Shown in pieces: positions 9,106 through 17,788 of a stretch of 64,000 bases of DNA (positions within the stretch are counted from its first letter, which is position 1; the number at the start of each line of letters is the position of its first letter). The notes under the pieces are model-generated. The model saw only the letters and a list, made by a program, of their open reading frames with translations. It made no database searches and had not been told where the DNA came from. The position numbers were made by a program, and so were the translations under genes. The stretch is taken from positions 2,575,769-2,639,768 of the forward strand of contig JAYXKI010000004.1 in the NCBI GenBank assembly GCA_037892935.1. Direction: 5' to 3'. The DNA comes from Phlebopus portentosus (Eukaryota > Basidiomycota > Agaricomycetes > Boletales > Boletinellaceae).

Positions 9106-9605
9106 TGTTAGGACCAGTATTTTCGGACGAGGTGGTTAGTCCGAGCGTACCGGAACAAGTCCCTGCTTCCTCCTTCTGACAATGTATAATTGGAGAGTAG
9201 AGTAGCGAAGGTTAGATGTACTACTAAGAAGCGAGCTATAGGCTCAAGCTTGACCCAGTAGTAGAGCAGAGGTTCAATCAAAGGGGTACAGTTATGATTG
9301 AAAGTACAAAATAATTTTGCTGAGGGACAACACCCCGCTCAGCTGGCGCCTTAAATAAAGTTTCTACTGAATACTACCGACTACCAAATACTACCGACCA
9401 TGCCTCGCCATTGGTCAGGACAATGTGTTTCAGCTGGTGTCACTACTACTCTCGTAAGTCTGTAGTACCACTGACAACTCTGGTGGTGCTACCGAAACTC
9501 CTGGTTGCACCACCAACTACTTCCTTCCCTATTAGGCAGGCCCTAATTTCCTTCCGTTCCGAAGAAGCTTTACCCAGGCTTCTATCGATCTCCGTTCCTT
9601 TCACA
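9106..9605 (-). repeat. Gypsy-A 5' LTR (outer edge uncertain)
   Basis: The inner edge begins TGTTAGG on the + strand, like the Gypsy-B LTR. It contains the TATA box and the RNA start. The outer edge at about 9605 is a guess; the partner LTR is not in the window for comparison. Confidence 0.5.
9311..9357 (-). promoter_or_regulatory. Gypsy-A LTR promoter: TATA box and predicted transcript start
   Basis: Minus strand TATTTAAG at 9357-9350, then a predicted start at 9321 whose first 11 nt pair with the PBS. Spacing is 36 nt. From 9321 down to 8541 the sense strand has no ATG. Confidence 0.7.
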
Positions 9606-9702
9606 TGTTAATCCTTAACGCCAATCCTCCCACGAGAGACTTCTTCCATGTGCCGCGATCTCGCTTCGCCGGCGCTCCGTTACTCCGGCCGAGCTTCTGC
9701 CG

Positions 9703-10731
9703 TTAGTCTTCCATCATGGGGCTGACCGTTATCTCGGGATTTGGGATCGGCAACCCCTGCCGATCTTCGGAGATTAACCTTGGCGGCTGTGTAAATTTAG
9801 CAGACACTCTTCTGTGCCTAGCCGCAATATCGATGTCGGAGAATTGTAGTCCGGTACCCGACGTTAACCTGTATCTTCTTCCCAGGTGATTCGTCCCGCG
9901 CCATTCGTCGACTGTAATAACCCCTTCTTCCGATCGTTCCCATGCTTCTAGCATTCGATCCGTTGCTTCTTCGATAAGACTTTCGACGTCCGATGGCGCC
10001 CTATAATAGATTGGCCAATCGACTTCCACTGCAGTGTTTCGACACAAGGTCTGGTGACGATGCTGATTGATCCAAGCTCTCACGCCAACCTTCAGTGCAT
10101 AGATATCCCTATCGCCGAGCCATACAGATACCTCGTGGTCGTATGCGCTCATTCTGCGGTTCGGTAATGGTTGGTCAAACGTTCGTTCTGAGGGTCCGGG
10201 TTTATGCCGAATCTTGACATCGGCTCCTTCCCTAGTTACTAAGCGCTCCACGAAGTTCTTGAGGAGCCACTCCGAAAGAACCCAACTCCTTTGGTATGCC
10301 AAATAGCAGTTTGTACAGACCAGGCTTTCATGAACAAAGCGTCTGGTTGCACTATGTCGATATCGTCTCTTCTGCAGGAGTTCCACGTATCTTGCGATGT
10401 TCCGTTCTTCCATGTCCACGTAGCTTCGCTCGGGTGGAGGAGTATGTCCAATATGCATCCCAGCTAGTCCTTGCTGTAAATCGTATGGGTCCTCCCTTTC
10501 GTCGCGTTCGTCCTCGTAATATCGTCGATCGGGTTCCTCTTGAATATATTCCACAGCGACCTCCCCAGGTCCTTGCTGTACTAGTGGGCGAGAATCGCCT
10601 TCACTATTCTGTCCTTGAAGCCTTTCGAAATGCTCTTGATCAGGCTGCATAATCCGGTGTGTAAAGCGTCTAATACCACGCCGCATTGTATATCCACAAT
10701 TTTCGTAACAAATGGTAACATTTCTGACCAT
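9703..10731 (-). CDS. Unknown ORF between Gypsy-A LTR and copia fragment
   Basis: 342 codons from ATG 10731; the first part overlaps the end of copia integrase similarity, so a start at ATG 10686 (MRRGIRRFTHRIM) is more likely. The N-terminal half is acidic with an EERNIARYVELLQKRRYRHS segment. The middle has a CTNCYLAYQRSWVLSEWLL stretch and a VWLGDRDIYALKVG segment. The C-terminus is basic-polar and ends PMMED. No family recognised and no catalytic motif seen. It could lie in a long U3 of Gypsy-A, be an accessory gene of another element, or be a host gene fragment trapped between insertions. Codon use resembles the gypsy genes rather than the AT-rich copia. Confidence 0.5.
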   Translation of the reverse strand: MVRNVTICYENCGYTMRRGIRRFTHRIMQPDQEHFERLQGQNSEGDSRPLVQQGPGEVAVEYIQEEPDRRYYEDERDEREDPYDLQQGLAGMHIGHTPPPERSYVDMEERNIARYVELLQKRRYRHSATRRFVHESLVCTNCYLAYQRSWVLSEWLLKNFVERLVTREGADVKIRHKPGPSERTFDQPLPNRRMSAYDHEVSVWLGDRDIYALKVGVRAWINQHRHQTLCRNTAVEVDWPIYYRAPSDVESLIEEATDRMLEAWERSEEGVITVDEWRGTNHLGRRYRLTSGTGLQFSDIDIAARHRRVSAKFTQPPRLISEDRQGLPIPNPEITVSPMMED

Positions 10732-11593
10732 CGCGTTGAGTCATCAACTAGAGTTAATAGATAAGATATCGAATTTAACGCCAATGTTGGTGCTGGACCC
10801 CATATATCCATATGAAAAAGATCACCAAAGTTATTTGCTAATGGCGATTTCCTTTGGTGTGGAATTATATTTCGTGAAATGTTTGCTTTTGTGCAATCAA
10901 TACAATTTTTTGTTGTGTTGTCGGCTATAACTTTTTCAGTTATTATCTCTGGATGATCTTTTAACATTTTTCGTATATAACCATAACTTATATGTCCAAG
11001 TTTTCGATGTAATTCATCAATTGTTATTGTGGCGATAATATTTGGTCTTAAATTAGGGTCATTATAAATTCTGACTTTGTATAGTTTTCTTTCCGACCTA
11101 ATTATTGTTCCTAGATGTCGGTTGTTTTTTATTATAGTGCAAATATTTTTCTCCGTTATAAATTTGAAGTCGTTATCACACATTACTGCTTGTGAGATCA
11201 AAGTGCATTTGAATTTTGGCGATAAATAGACATTTGACAATTTTATTATCGTACAATTTTCAGACGTGCAAATATTGTTGTTCACTTTAAACAAAATAAG
11301 CTTCACATCGCCTTTTTGAGAAACGGTGATGGCGGTGTCATCGGCTGTCCTGACTGTAATTGGTTCACAGTCAGTAATATTCGTTAAAATTTTTCAATAT
11401 GGTGTAACATAGATGCTAGCACCAGAATCAAGTAGTGCATTTGCAAAACTCACCGTTTCAGCATATTCCATTTGCGTATCTTCAGGTATCGTCGTTTCAC
11501 ATTCGATAATGTTCACTTGTTTGCCATGTTTGATGGCTGCTTTCCTGATTGTCTCTGGTGATGCTTCGCCTTTGAGGTTGTTAGGGTGAAAAC
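10690..11593 (-). pseudogene. Copia pol fragment: protease, GAG-pre-integrase, start of integrase
   Basis: Three blocks in one frame. Protease active site ALLDSGASIYVTPY is at about 11,435-11,397. A GAG-pre-integrase domain follows, with the zinc-binding pattern around ELHRKLGHISYG and NCIDCTK. The integrase start is HMDIWGPAP...LLTLVDDSTRWSE. An in-frame TGA at 11396-11394 follows the protease motif directly. The frame ends where the copia sequence is replaced by unrelated DNA. The element cannot transpose by itself. Confidence 0.85.
11589..11593. repeat. Target-site duplication of Gypsy-B (left copy)
   Basis: AAAAC immediately left of the LTR, identical to 18247-18251. Confidence 0.9.
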
Positions 11594-12051
11594 TGTTAGG
11601 CGGACGGCTCAAGGACTGAGTCGAGGCAGGCCAACACAACAACAAACAAGCGTAAATGAGATAATCCCAAATACGTCGCTCAGGTCAAGACAGCTAAGAC
11701 AAGGCTTAAGTCCAGACCGTCGAACGCTAGGTCGCAGTGAAGGTAAGTAGAATTCAGCAAACTAATAATACAAGAGTAGATACCTAGGTCGCAGTGAAGG
11801 TAAGTAGAATAGAAAGACAAGAAACGAAAGAGTCAAACTATCTACTTATATAGACTTTGGGCACGGGAAAGGTCTACCCTAATGGGAAGTCACATGACAA
11901 GGAATGGGATGATTAGTGAGCGTGATAGAACATTGTGGAATGTTCCGGCAAAAGGATGAATAAGCGCATAAGAAAAATAAAAGAAAAGAAAAAGAATATT
12001 AAAATAAATGATAACGTCAGAAAAGAAAAGGAAAATGTTCGAGTCCTTACA
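11594..12051 (-). repeat. Gypsy-B 3' LTR
   Basis: 458 bp, begins TGTTAGG and ends CTTACA on the + strand. It differs from the other LTR by three substitutions and no indels (about 99.3% identity). Confidence 0.97.
11727..11810. repeat. 27-bp direct repeat pair inside the LTR
   Basis: The same 27 bases (CTAGGTCGCAGTG...) occur at 11727-11753 and 11784-11810, and at 17922-17948 and 17979-18005 in the other LTR. The right-hand copy abuts the predicted RNA start. Confidence 0.9.
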
Positions 12052-12066
12052 TCACCCCCCCTTCAA
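12052..12066 (-). promoter_or_regulatory. Gypsy-B polypurine tract
   Basis: Minus strand GAAGGGGGGGTGA directly before the 3' LTR; primes plus-strand DNA in LTR elements. It overlaps the end of pol. Confidence 0.8.
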
Positions 12067-12522
12067 GGTTGGGCGTCCCGACCAACCACATAAGCCTTCT
12101 GAGGACGTGAACTTGTACAGCGCTCGCAGGCTTTGTCGAGGTATCGTTAACTTCCTTGGAGCTCCAGGATGTTTGCGATAGAATTCTTGAATTGACTCCT
12201 GCGCATTATCCTTGACGTCGGATTCTGGCTGCCAAGTCGCTTCCTCATATCCAACCCACTTGACCAGGAATTGGAGCTTGCCTCGATGCAGACGCGAGTT
12301 GAGTATTTCTTCAACCTCGTACTCTTCCTGCTCATCAATGATCACTGGCGGTGGTGGAGGTGGTTTCTTCTGCGATTCAAAGGACGGTTGGACGGCTGGT
12401 TTGAGCAAGATCTCATTGAAAACTGGATGGACCTTCTTCCAGGTCTTCGGTAGTTTGAGTCTGTATGCACTTGCGCCAACCTTTTCCACTACCTCGAAGG
12501 GACCGAACCATTTATCATCCAT
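12052..12522 (-). CDS. Gypsy-B pol C-terminus: GPY and chromodomain
   Basis: 156 codons in the same frame as pol and separated from it only by TGA 12537-12535. It starts within the GPF/Y module (WFGPFEVVEKVGASAYRL). It continues into a chromodomain (YEVEEILNSRLHRGKLQFLVKWVGY, about 66-115), the reader of histone methylation that directs chromovirus integration. It ends immediately at the polypurine tract and LTR. The expected family sequence has a sense codon at the TGA, so this is the C-terminal end of one pol polyprotein. Confidence 0.9.
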   Translation of the reverse strand: MDDKWFGPFEVVEKVGASAYRLKLPKTWKKVHPVFNEILLKPAVQPSFESQKKPPPPPPVIIDEQEEYEVEEILNSRLHRGKLQFLVKWVGYEEATWQPESDVKDNAQESIQEFYRKHPGAPRKLTIPRQSLRALYKFTSSEGLCGWSGRPTLKGG

Positions 12523-12534
12523 CTTCTTCGTCGG

Positions 12535-15500
12535 TCAGATCGTCTTGATATTTCGTCCATCTAAGAAGACTTTCTGCCCTGCCTCATAGGTAATGGACTT
12601 CCCAGCATGGCGGTCGTAGAAACGCTTCATGTCTTTGTTTGCTTGGGTTAGGTTACCTTGAGCGAGTTCGTGCACCTCCTTGACATGTTTGGCAAATTCT
12701 TCTGCCGACAGGTTTGATGATGCCGTTCCAACCCCCGTGAAGTCTAAGGGGTGCATTCCCGTATTGACGAAGAAGGGAGATAGCTTTGTCGCTGAATGTT
12801 CACGATTGTTGTATGCGAATTCTGCGAGGGCCAGCCAGTCCGCCCAGTCCGACTGCCGATGGTTGACGTATAGCCGCAGGTATTGTTCTAGTTCCTGATT
12901 AACCCGCTCTGTCTGTCCGTCAGTTTGTGGGTGATACGCTGTCGATGGGTTGCCTTCAATGTGGAGGAGCTTGTACAACTCCTTCATCATCTTTGCGTCG
13001 AATTGCACCCCTCGGTCATGAATGATCTTCCGTGGTAGTCCGTGTAATCGGAAGATGTGGTCTCTGTAGATCCTAGCCATGCCTTCCGCCGTTAACTTTG
13101 TCGTTGTTGGAATTGCATGGATTTGTTTGCTAAAGCGATCGACCACTACGCAAATCGCATTGAACCCATTCGATTCTGGCAACTCTCCGATTAGGTCGAC
13201 CGTGACAATCTGCCATGGCGCCTCCGGCACCTCATTAGGGTGCAAAACCTTTGCTCTCGTTGTCCTTAGAGCCTTCGTCTGCTGACAACGATCACACCCC
13301 CGCACGTACACCCGCACATCTGCACTCATCCTCGGCCACCAGTACCTGCGTGCTATCAGCTGGATCGTCTTTGTTGCTCCTGGATGTCCTGCCAGGGTCG
13401 AGTCATGGTGTTCCTTCATGACGTCCTCTCTGATGCTCGCTGGTACATATAGTCGGCGGCCCTTTCTCCACATGTCCCCTCTCTTCTCGACGTCCTTTGG
13501 CCTCACTCCCTCGTCCTCCTGTCTCTGCGCTTCCACGACCTTTTCAACGAGTACTTCTCTTGACGTCTGAACCATTCCTCTAACCAGCCATTCCTTCTTG
13601 ATGAAAGTCACGTTCTCATTATCGCGCTCGCCCTTGTCATAATCCGCCCGGCGTGACAACAGATCAGCTTTTCCCAACGTCTTTCCGGGTTTATGGACTA
13701 GCGTGAAATCGAACTCAGCTAAATCGAGTCGCCAACGAGCTTGTCGACGATTTAACTTCTGCGGCGATCGGAAGTACGTTAGATTTGCATGGTCTGTCCA
13801 TACCTCAAAAGGTTGGCTAGCTCCCTGGAGATATTGTCGCCATTCCTTTAGGGCTTGAATGATGGCGAGCATTTCCTTGTCGTAAATCTCATAGTTTCGC
13901 TCTGCCTCTAGGAGTGTTGACGACCGATAAGTGATCACCTTCCATTTACCGTCTTGTTTCTGGAGAAGGACTCCACCAGTCGCAAAGTCCGACGCATCCG
14001 CTTCTACACGGAAAGGGTCCTCGTTGTTGGGTATCGCTAACACGGGAGGACTACTCAAACGACGCTTCAATTCCTCAAACGCTGCCTGCTCATCTTCGCC
14101 CCATCTCCATTCCACCTTACCCGTTAGGGTAGTCAAGGGTTTGACGACCGAACTGTAGTCCTTAACAAAACGTCGCAACCAATTTCCTAATCCCAGGAAT
14201 TGTTGCAGTTCGTGGACGTTCCTTGGAACTGGCCAGTCCTGTACTGCCGCCGTCTTCTTGGGATCCATTCGAACTTCGCCATTGCCAATAATGTGCCCGA
14301 GGTACTTGACTGTATCAACTTCGAACTCGCACTTCTGCGGTTTTAGGAAAAGTCCGTTTTGGCGAAGGATCTCAAAGACTCGTTTGGTGCGTCTGCGGTG
14401 TTCTTCTAGATCGTTCGAGAAGATAAGAATGTCATCGAGGTAAATGATAACGATACCCTCATGAATTAGCTCCCGAAAGATGTCATTCATAAAGCCTTGG
14501 AACGTCGCTGGCGCATTACACAAGCCGAAGAACATAACTGTGGGTTCGAATAAGCCTAGATTCGTCCGGAACGCTGCCTTCCACTCGTCTCCCTCGCGAA
14601 TCCGGATGTTGTAGTATCCCCAACGAACGTCGAGCTTCGTGATGTACCTTGCATTCTTAACCTTGTCGATGAGCTCATTTATCAGTGGCAACGGGTATTT
14701 GTTCTTGACTGTTCCTTCATTGAGCTTTCGATAGTCTTGGATTGCTCGTAAGCTCCCATCCTCTTTCTTGATAAAAAAGAATGGTGACGCCATTGGAGAC
14801 TTCGACTGTCGGATACGTCCTGACGCTAGGTTTTCCTCAATGAACTCCCTCATCGCTTCTTGTTCTTTTGGCGATAACGGGTAAACCTTGCAGTCGCTGG
14901 GTTTGAAATCCGGTTTCAGGTCAATAGCGTGGTCCCACGTTCGGTGGTTTGGTAAGCGTTCAAACGATTCCTCACTAAAGACGTCGGCGTATTCCTCCAG
15001 GTAAGGTGGCCATTTTGCCGCTTCCTTCATCCGCACATTCCTCACAAACTCTTCATCTATCTCCTCGCTCGACAGTGGCGACTCACATTCATCAGGGCAA
15101 CGGGTGAACTTAACTGTTCCTAACCTCCAATCAATCTCAGGATTATGCTTCGTCAACCAGTCATGTCTGAGGAAGATGTTGCTTGACGCTAAGGATGTCA
15201 CTGCCAGTCGAATCTCTTCCTCGTGTTTCCCAAAGAACATTCGTACGGCTACGTATTCCTTGATCAATCCAGCCTCGTTGCTTGTTCCGTCAGCATTGAA
15301 GACTGGTCTAGGCCGAATGTACCTTTGGGTGGGGAAACCATACCGTTTGACAAAACCTTCATCGATGCATGAGCCCGTGCACCCTGAGTCGATCAGTGCA
15401 TGAGCATCAATGAAGTTTTCCTCTTCGAGTAGGGGGTTCGACAAGTCTACTTCGTCATCACCTGCTACCTTTGGGTGTACGATGCTAACGAAGGCGTCTA

Positions 15501-15876
15501 ACTCCTTTCCTCCTGCCCATCGCACGAACTGATCTGCGTCCACAATGCCCTCGCGCCATACCTCAGCCGCGCGTCTGCCTACTACATCCCACACTGCTTC
15601 AGTGACGTTCGCCTGAGCAACAACGTTCTCGCGGTAAGGTGCTTCCGCCACAACCTCATTTTTTATAGCGGTTTGATTCCGCTCTTCCTCTCTCAATTTG
15701 CCTGCTTGCGCATCTGTTCTTCTGACAAATAAATCTTCATAGACTTCGAAGTCATCGTTGTCATCTTCAGATTCATCTGGCAGTACGTCGGTAAGGATCT
15801 TTCGAAGGATGAAACCGTCACTGGTATTCGCATCTTGATATTGTACAACAGGACAATTATATTTTAACGAGTCCAA
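12535..15876 (-). CDS. Gypsy-B pol: protease, RT, RNase H, integrase
   Basis: 1113 codons listed from a TTG; the frame is open further upstream and overlaps the end of gag. Protease: HALIDSGCTGSCIDEGF near residue 165. RT: IIYLDDILIF near 480. RNase H: VEADASDFATGGVLLQ near 628. H2C2 zinc finger and integrase core follow, with Asp in TVDLIGELP, Asp in IIHDRGVQFD and Glu in TERVNQELEQYL (about 893, 955, 991). It is -1 relative to gag and is probably made as a Gag-Pol fusion at the slippery site at 15942-15936. It ends at TGA 12537-12535, after which the frame continues as the chromodomain. Confidence 0.95.
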   Translation of the reverse strand: MDSLKYNCPVVQYQDANTSDGFILRKILTDVLPDESEDDNDDFEVYEDLFVRRTDAQAGKLREEERNQTAIKNEVVAEAPYRENVVAQANVTEAVWDVVGRRAAEVWREGIVDADQFVRWAGGKELDAFVSIVHPKVAGDDEVDLSNPLLEEENFIDAHALIDSGCTGSCIDEGFVKRYGFPTQRYIRPRPVFNADGTSNEAGLIKEYVAVRMFFGKHEEEIRLAVTSLASSNIFLRHDWLTKHNPEIDWRLGTVKFTRCPDECESPLSSEEIDEEFVRNVRMKEAAKWPPYLEEYADVFSEESFERLPNHRTWDHAIDLKPDFKPSDCKVYPLSPKEQEAMREFIEENLASGRIRQSKSPMASPFFFIKKEDGSLRAIQDYRKLNEGTVKNKYPLPLINELIDKVKNARYITKLDVRWGYYNIRIREGDEWKAAFRTNLGLFEPTVMFFGLCNAPATFQGFMNDIFRELIHEGIVIIYLDDILIFSNDLEEHRRRTKRVFEILRQNGLFLKPQKCEFEVDTVKYLGHIIGNGEVRMDPKKTAAVQDWPVPRNVHELQQFLGLGNWLRRFVKDYSSVVKPLTTLTGKVEWRWGEDEQAAFEELKRRLSSPPVLAIPNNEDPFRVEADASDFATGGVLLQKQDGKWKVITYRSSTLLEAERNYEIYDKEMLAIIQALKEWRQYLQGASQPFEVWTDHANLTYFRSPQKLNRRQARWRLDLAEFDFTLVHKPGKTLGKADLLSRRADYDKGERDNENVTFIKKEWLVRGMVQTSREVLVEKVVEAQRQEDEGVRPKDVEKRGDMWRKGRRLYVPASIREDVMKEHHDSTLAGHPGATKTIQLIARRYWWPRMSADVRVYVRGCDRCQQTKALRTTRAKVLHPNEVPEAPWQIVTVDLIGELPESNGFNAICVVVDRFSKQIHAIPTTTKLTAEGMARIYRDHIFRLHGLPRKIIHDRGVQFDAKMMKELYKLLHIEGNPSTAYHPQTDGQTERVNQELEQYLRLYVNHRQSDWADWLALAEFAYNNREHSATKLSPFFVNTGMHPLDFTGVGTASSNLSAEEFAKHVKEVHELAQGNLTQANKDMKRFYDRHAGKSITYEAGQKVFLDGRNIKTI

Positions 15877-15907
15877 CGAAAAGAGTCCTTTAGGAGACCG
15901 ACCAGTC

Positions 15908-15942
15908 GTTCCAACGTCTACGCCTGGTCTTCTGGAAAACCC
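15908..15942 (-). promoter_or_regulatory. Programmed -1 frameshift signal at gag/pol
   Basis: In the gag frame the codons GAG GGT TTT give the heptamer G GGT TTT (15942-15936), matching X XXY YYZ. A 6-nt spacer (CCAGAA) is followed by GACCAG, which can pair with CTGGTC further downstream across an 18-nt loop. Pol is exactly in the -1 frame and open across this point. Confidence 0.75.
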
Positions 15943-17372
15943 TCGCCTTCTATGAGTTCTTCCAGCTCAGCGGGTACCGCTCGTACATCGTCGTCGTCGT
16001 CCTCTTTGAAGAAGGATTCTTTTGCTTGGCCGAGTTCCTCGAAGAGCGCCTTTCTGTCTGCTGGGACGAAGGCTGCGATGATGGCACGTATTGCTTCACG
16101 ACCTCGCGGGCATTCCCTGATGTAATGGCCCACCTGACCGCACTTGTAACAAGCACGTGTACGACGTGCCTGGTTCATCATCACCTCCATGGGTTGTCCT
16201 AAGCCTCCATATGTTACTCCTGTAGCATCACGACGATCTTGAGCAGGGGGTATGAAAGGACGGGCTGCTTGTTGAGGCGGCATAAAACGTCTCATTGGTG
16301 GTGTCGGAGCTGGTTTCATCGCTGTCGAACTAATTGTCTTTCTCCGACGTTCAGCCATCAGGTCCCTGATTTGGCACTCGACCCTGTCGACCTTGACGGC
16401 GGCTTTCTTGAACTCTTCATACGACGTCGGTTCATTGGGCAATCTCATGACCCCTTCCACAACCTTCGGGTTTAGCGCCCTCTTCAGGCGACTCATCAAC
16501 CATTCGTCGTGTGCCTCTGTTGCTAGGCCAGCATCCACTCGACAAATGTCAAACTTGTTGAAAAACTCGTCGGCGTTGAGGTCTCCTTGGTACATTGCAT
16601 CTAGTCGTTCGAAGGCCTTTTGGGATCTGGCAGGGTCATCGAACGAAGTGTCCAGCTTCTTTAAGAAGGCGTCCCAGGCGTCCGTGAACGTCAGGTTGCC
16701 GTCTGCGTCGACTGCTCCACTGGTGTAACTCTCTGCCCAGCGAGCCGCAGCACCACTCTTCATGTACGACAGGGCGAACATAATCTTACTCTTGTTCGTC
16801 CTGAACTCTGACTCAGATGCGTAGATGTAGAGGCGCAGCTCTTGCTTGAAGTCCACATAATCGTGTTCACCATCGAAGTCTCTTGGTTTGGCGACGTGGA
16901 CCTTCTTCGACACCTTTGATCCTTGGTTCGCACCTTCGCCTGCAGCTTGGAGCACTAGTGCGACCGCCGTCGCAAGATCAGTCATCGTTTCCTTCGATAA
17001 TGACATCTCGTGTTCTTCTTCTTCTTCTTCGTCTTCTTCACTCGGTATAAGCGGCGCTGGTTCTCGGAACTTTCCAAACGCCGGAGAAGGCTCAACAGTG
17101 GGGGCCAACGCTTGGGTGGTCGAACCCGATGGTTCTGGTAAGGGGGCCGTTGGTTGCGTCGGAGTAGGAGGTGAGGGCTCGTCTACGTCGTCTTCTTGTT
17201 TCACTCTCCAGTGGATGGACCTTCCTTCCCTCTGGGAGTACCACCTCTTGGCAGTCTCGTCCCACCAGGCGCCGAAGACTTGATTTCCTGCTCTGACGAT
17301 ATAATGTCCCCGCGAGGCGCTCCACCTAGAGTTCGCAGGGAGGGCCGCTCGTTGCTCGTCAGTTAGCTCCAC
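15918..17372 (-). CDS. Gypsy-B Gag with CCHC zinc knuckle
   Basis: Structural protein of the virus-like particle. The retrotransposon gag domain spans roughly residues 130-330 (KPRDFDGEHDYVDFKQELRL; FMPPQQAARPF downstream). A CCHC knuckle (CYKCGQVGHYIREC) lies near 408, then an acidic tail. The first codon given is GTG. The first ATG in the whole transcript is at 17006, in this frame (MSLSKETMTD), which would give a 362-residue Gag. The 122 codons upstream of it look like real protein (a GHYIVRAGNQVFGAWWDE segment) but contain no Met. The stop is TAG 15920-15918; seven codons before it sits a -1 frameshift heptamer leading into pol. Confidence 0.9.
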   Translation of the reverse strand: MELTDEQRAALPANSRWSASRGHYIVRAGNQVFGAWWDETAKRWYSQREGRSIHWRVKQEDDVDEPSPPTPTQPTAPLPEPSGSTTQALAPTVEPSPAFGKFREPAPLIPSEEDEEEEEEHEMSLSKETMTDLATAVALVLQAAGEGANQGSKVSKKVHVAKPRDFDGEHDYVDFKQELRLYIYASESEFRTNKSKIMFALSYMKSGAAARWAESYTSGAVDADGNLTFTDAWDAFLKKLDTSFDDPARSQKAFERLDAMYQGDLNADEFFNKFDICRVDAGLATEAHDEWLMSRLKRALNPKVVEGVMRLPNEPTSYEEFKKAAVKVDRVECQIRDLMAERRRKTISSTAMKPAPTPPMRRFMPPQQAARPFIPPAQDRRDATGVTYGGLGQPMEVMMNQARRTRACYKCGQVGHYIRECPRGREAIRAIIAAFVPADRKALFEELGQAKESFFKEDDDDDVRAVPAELEELIEGEGFPEDQA

Positions 17373-17776
17373 CTTGATAGGCTGGGGGTGGAACGGGGAT
17401 CGGGATGCTGTTCGGGCGGGACCGACTTCGGATAACCGGCTCGTCTTTGAAATTGATGACTAAACGAAAGGCTCCGAGGTAGATAATGAAGGAGATACTT
17501 GTCGACGACTGGACTCTATGCGTTACCCACGAGAAGGTTTGATGGGAGTTCCAGAGAAGGGTGATTCGGAGCGCCACGGTGATGTGATTGGTTGATACTT
17601 CGGGTACTATCGGGTCACGTCGGAGTCAATCGGACTTCGACGGGCAAGATAGGGGTTTGTTGTCTGCACGGTAGGAACCGGGTTTCGTTCGATGTCGTCC
17701 TTCGAAGATATACTTCAGGGGACACGTCACAGGCGAGCGCTCGACGACAACGGAATCGGGCGTGAGCCAGAGGTAG

Positions 17777-17787
17777 GTCTTTCTATT
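17777..17787 (-). promoter_or_regulatory. Gypsy-B primer-binding site, self-priming type
   Basis: One base inside the 5' LTR edge. Minus-strand AATAGAAAGAC is exactly complementary over 11 bases to GTCTTTCTATT at 18013-18003 in the LTR, 34 nt downstream of the TATA box. No tRNA-type PBS (TGG...) is present. Confidence 0.85.
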
Positions 17788-17788
17788 A

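Larger units (their letters stand above)
1..9605 (-). mobile_element. Gypsy-A: Ty3/gypsy chromovirus, left end outside window
   Basis: Minus-strand LTR retrotransposon. Order from its 5' side: LTR (about 9605-9106), primer-binding site, a long leader, uncharacterised ORFs (8973-6634), gag (6436-5633, then a CCHC knuckle in another frame), protease-RT-RNase H (5418-1570), integrase with C-terminal chromodomain (to 127). The 3' LTR is not recognisable in positions 1-126 and probably lies beyond the left edge. The inner LTR edge (TGTTAGG at 9106) is fixed by the adjacent self-priming PBS and by similarity to the Gypsy-B LTR start. The outer edge near 9605 is a guess from a terminal TG...CA and could be further right. 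Coding is broken by one in-frame TGA and several frame changes, so this copy looks non-autonomous unless some changes are recoding sites or base-calling errors. Confidence 0.85.

Noticed and set aside
17359..17577. Separate small gene upstream of Gypsy-B gag
   Set aside because: Starts at GTG, lies in the retroelement leader and has no ATG or domain.
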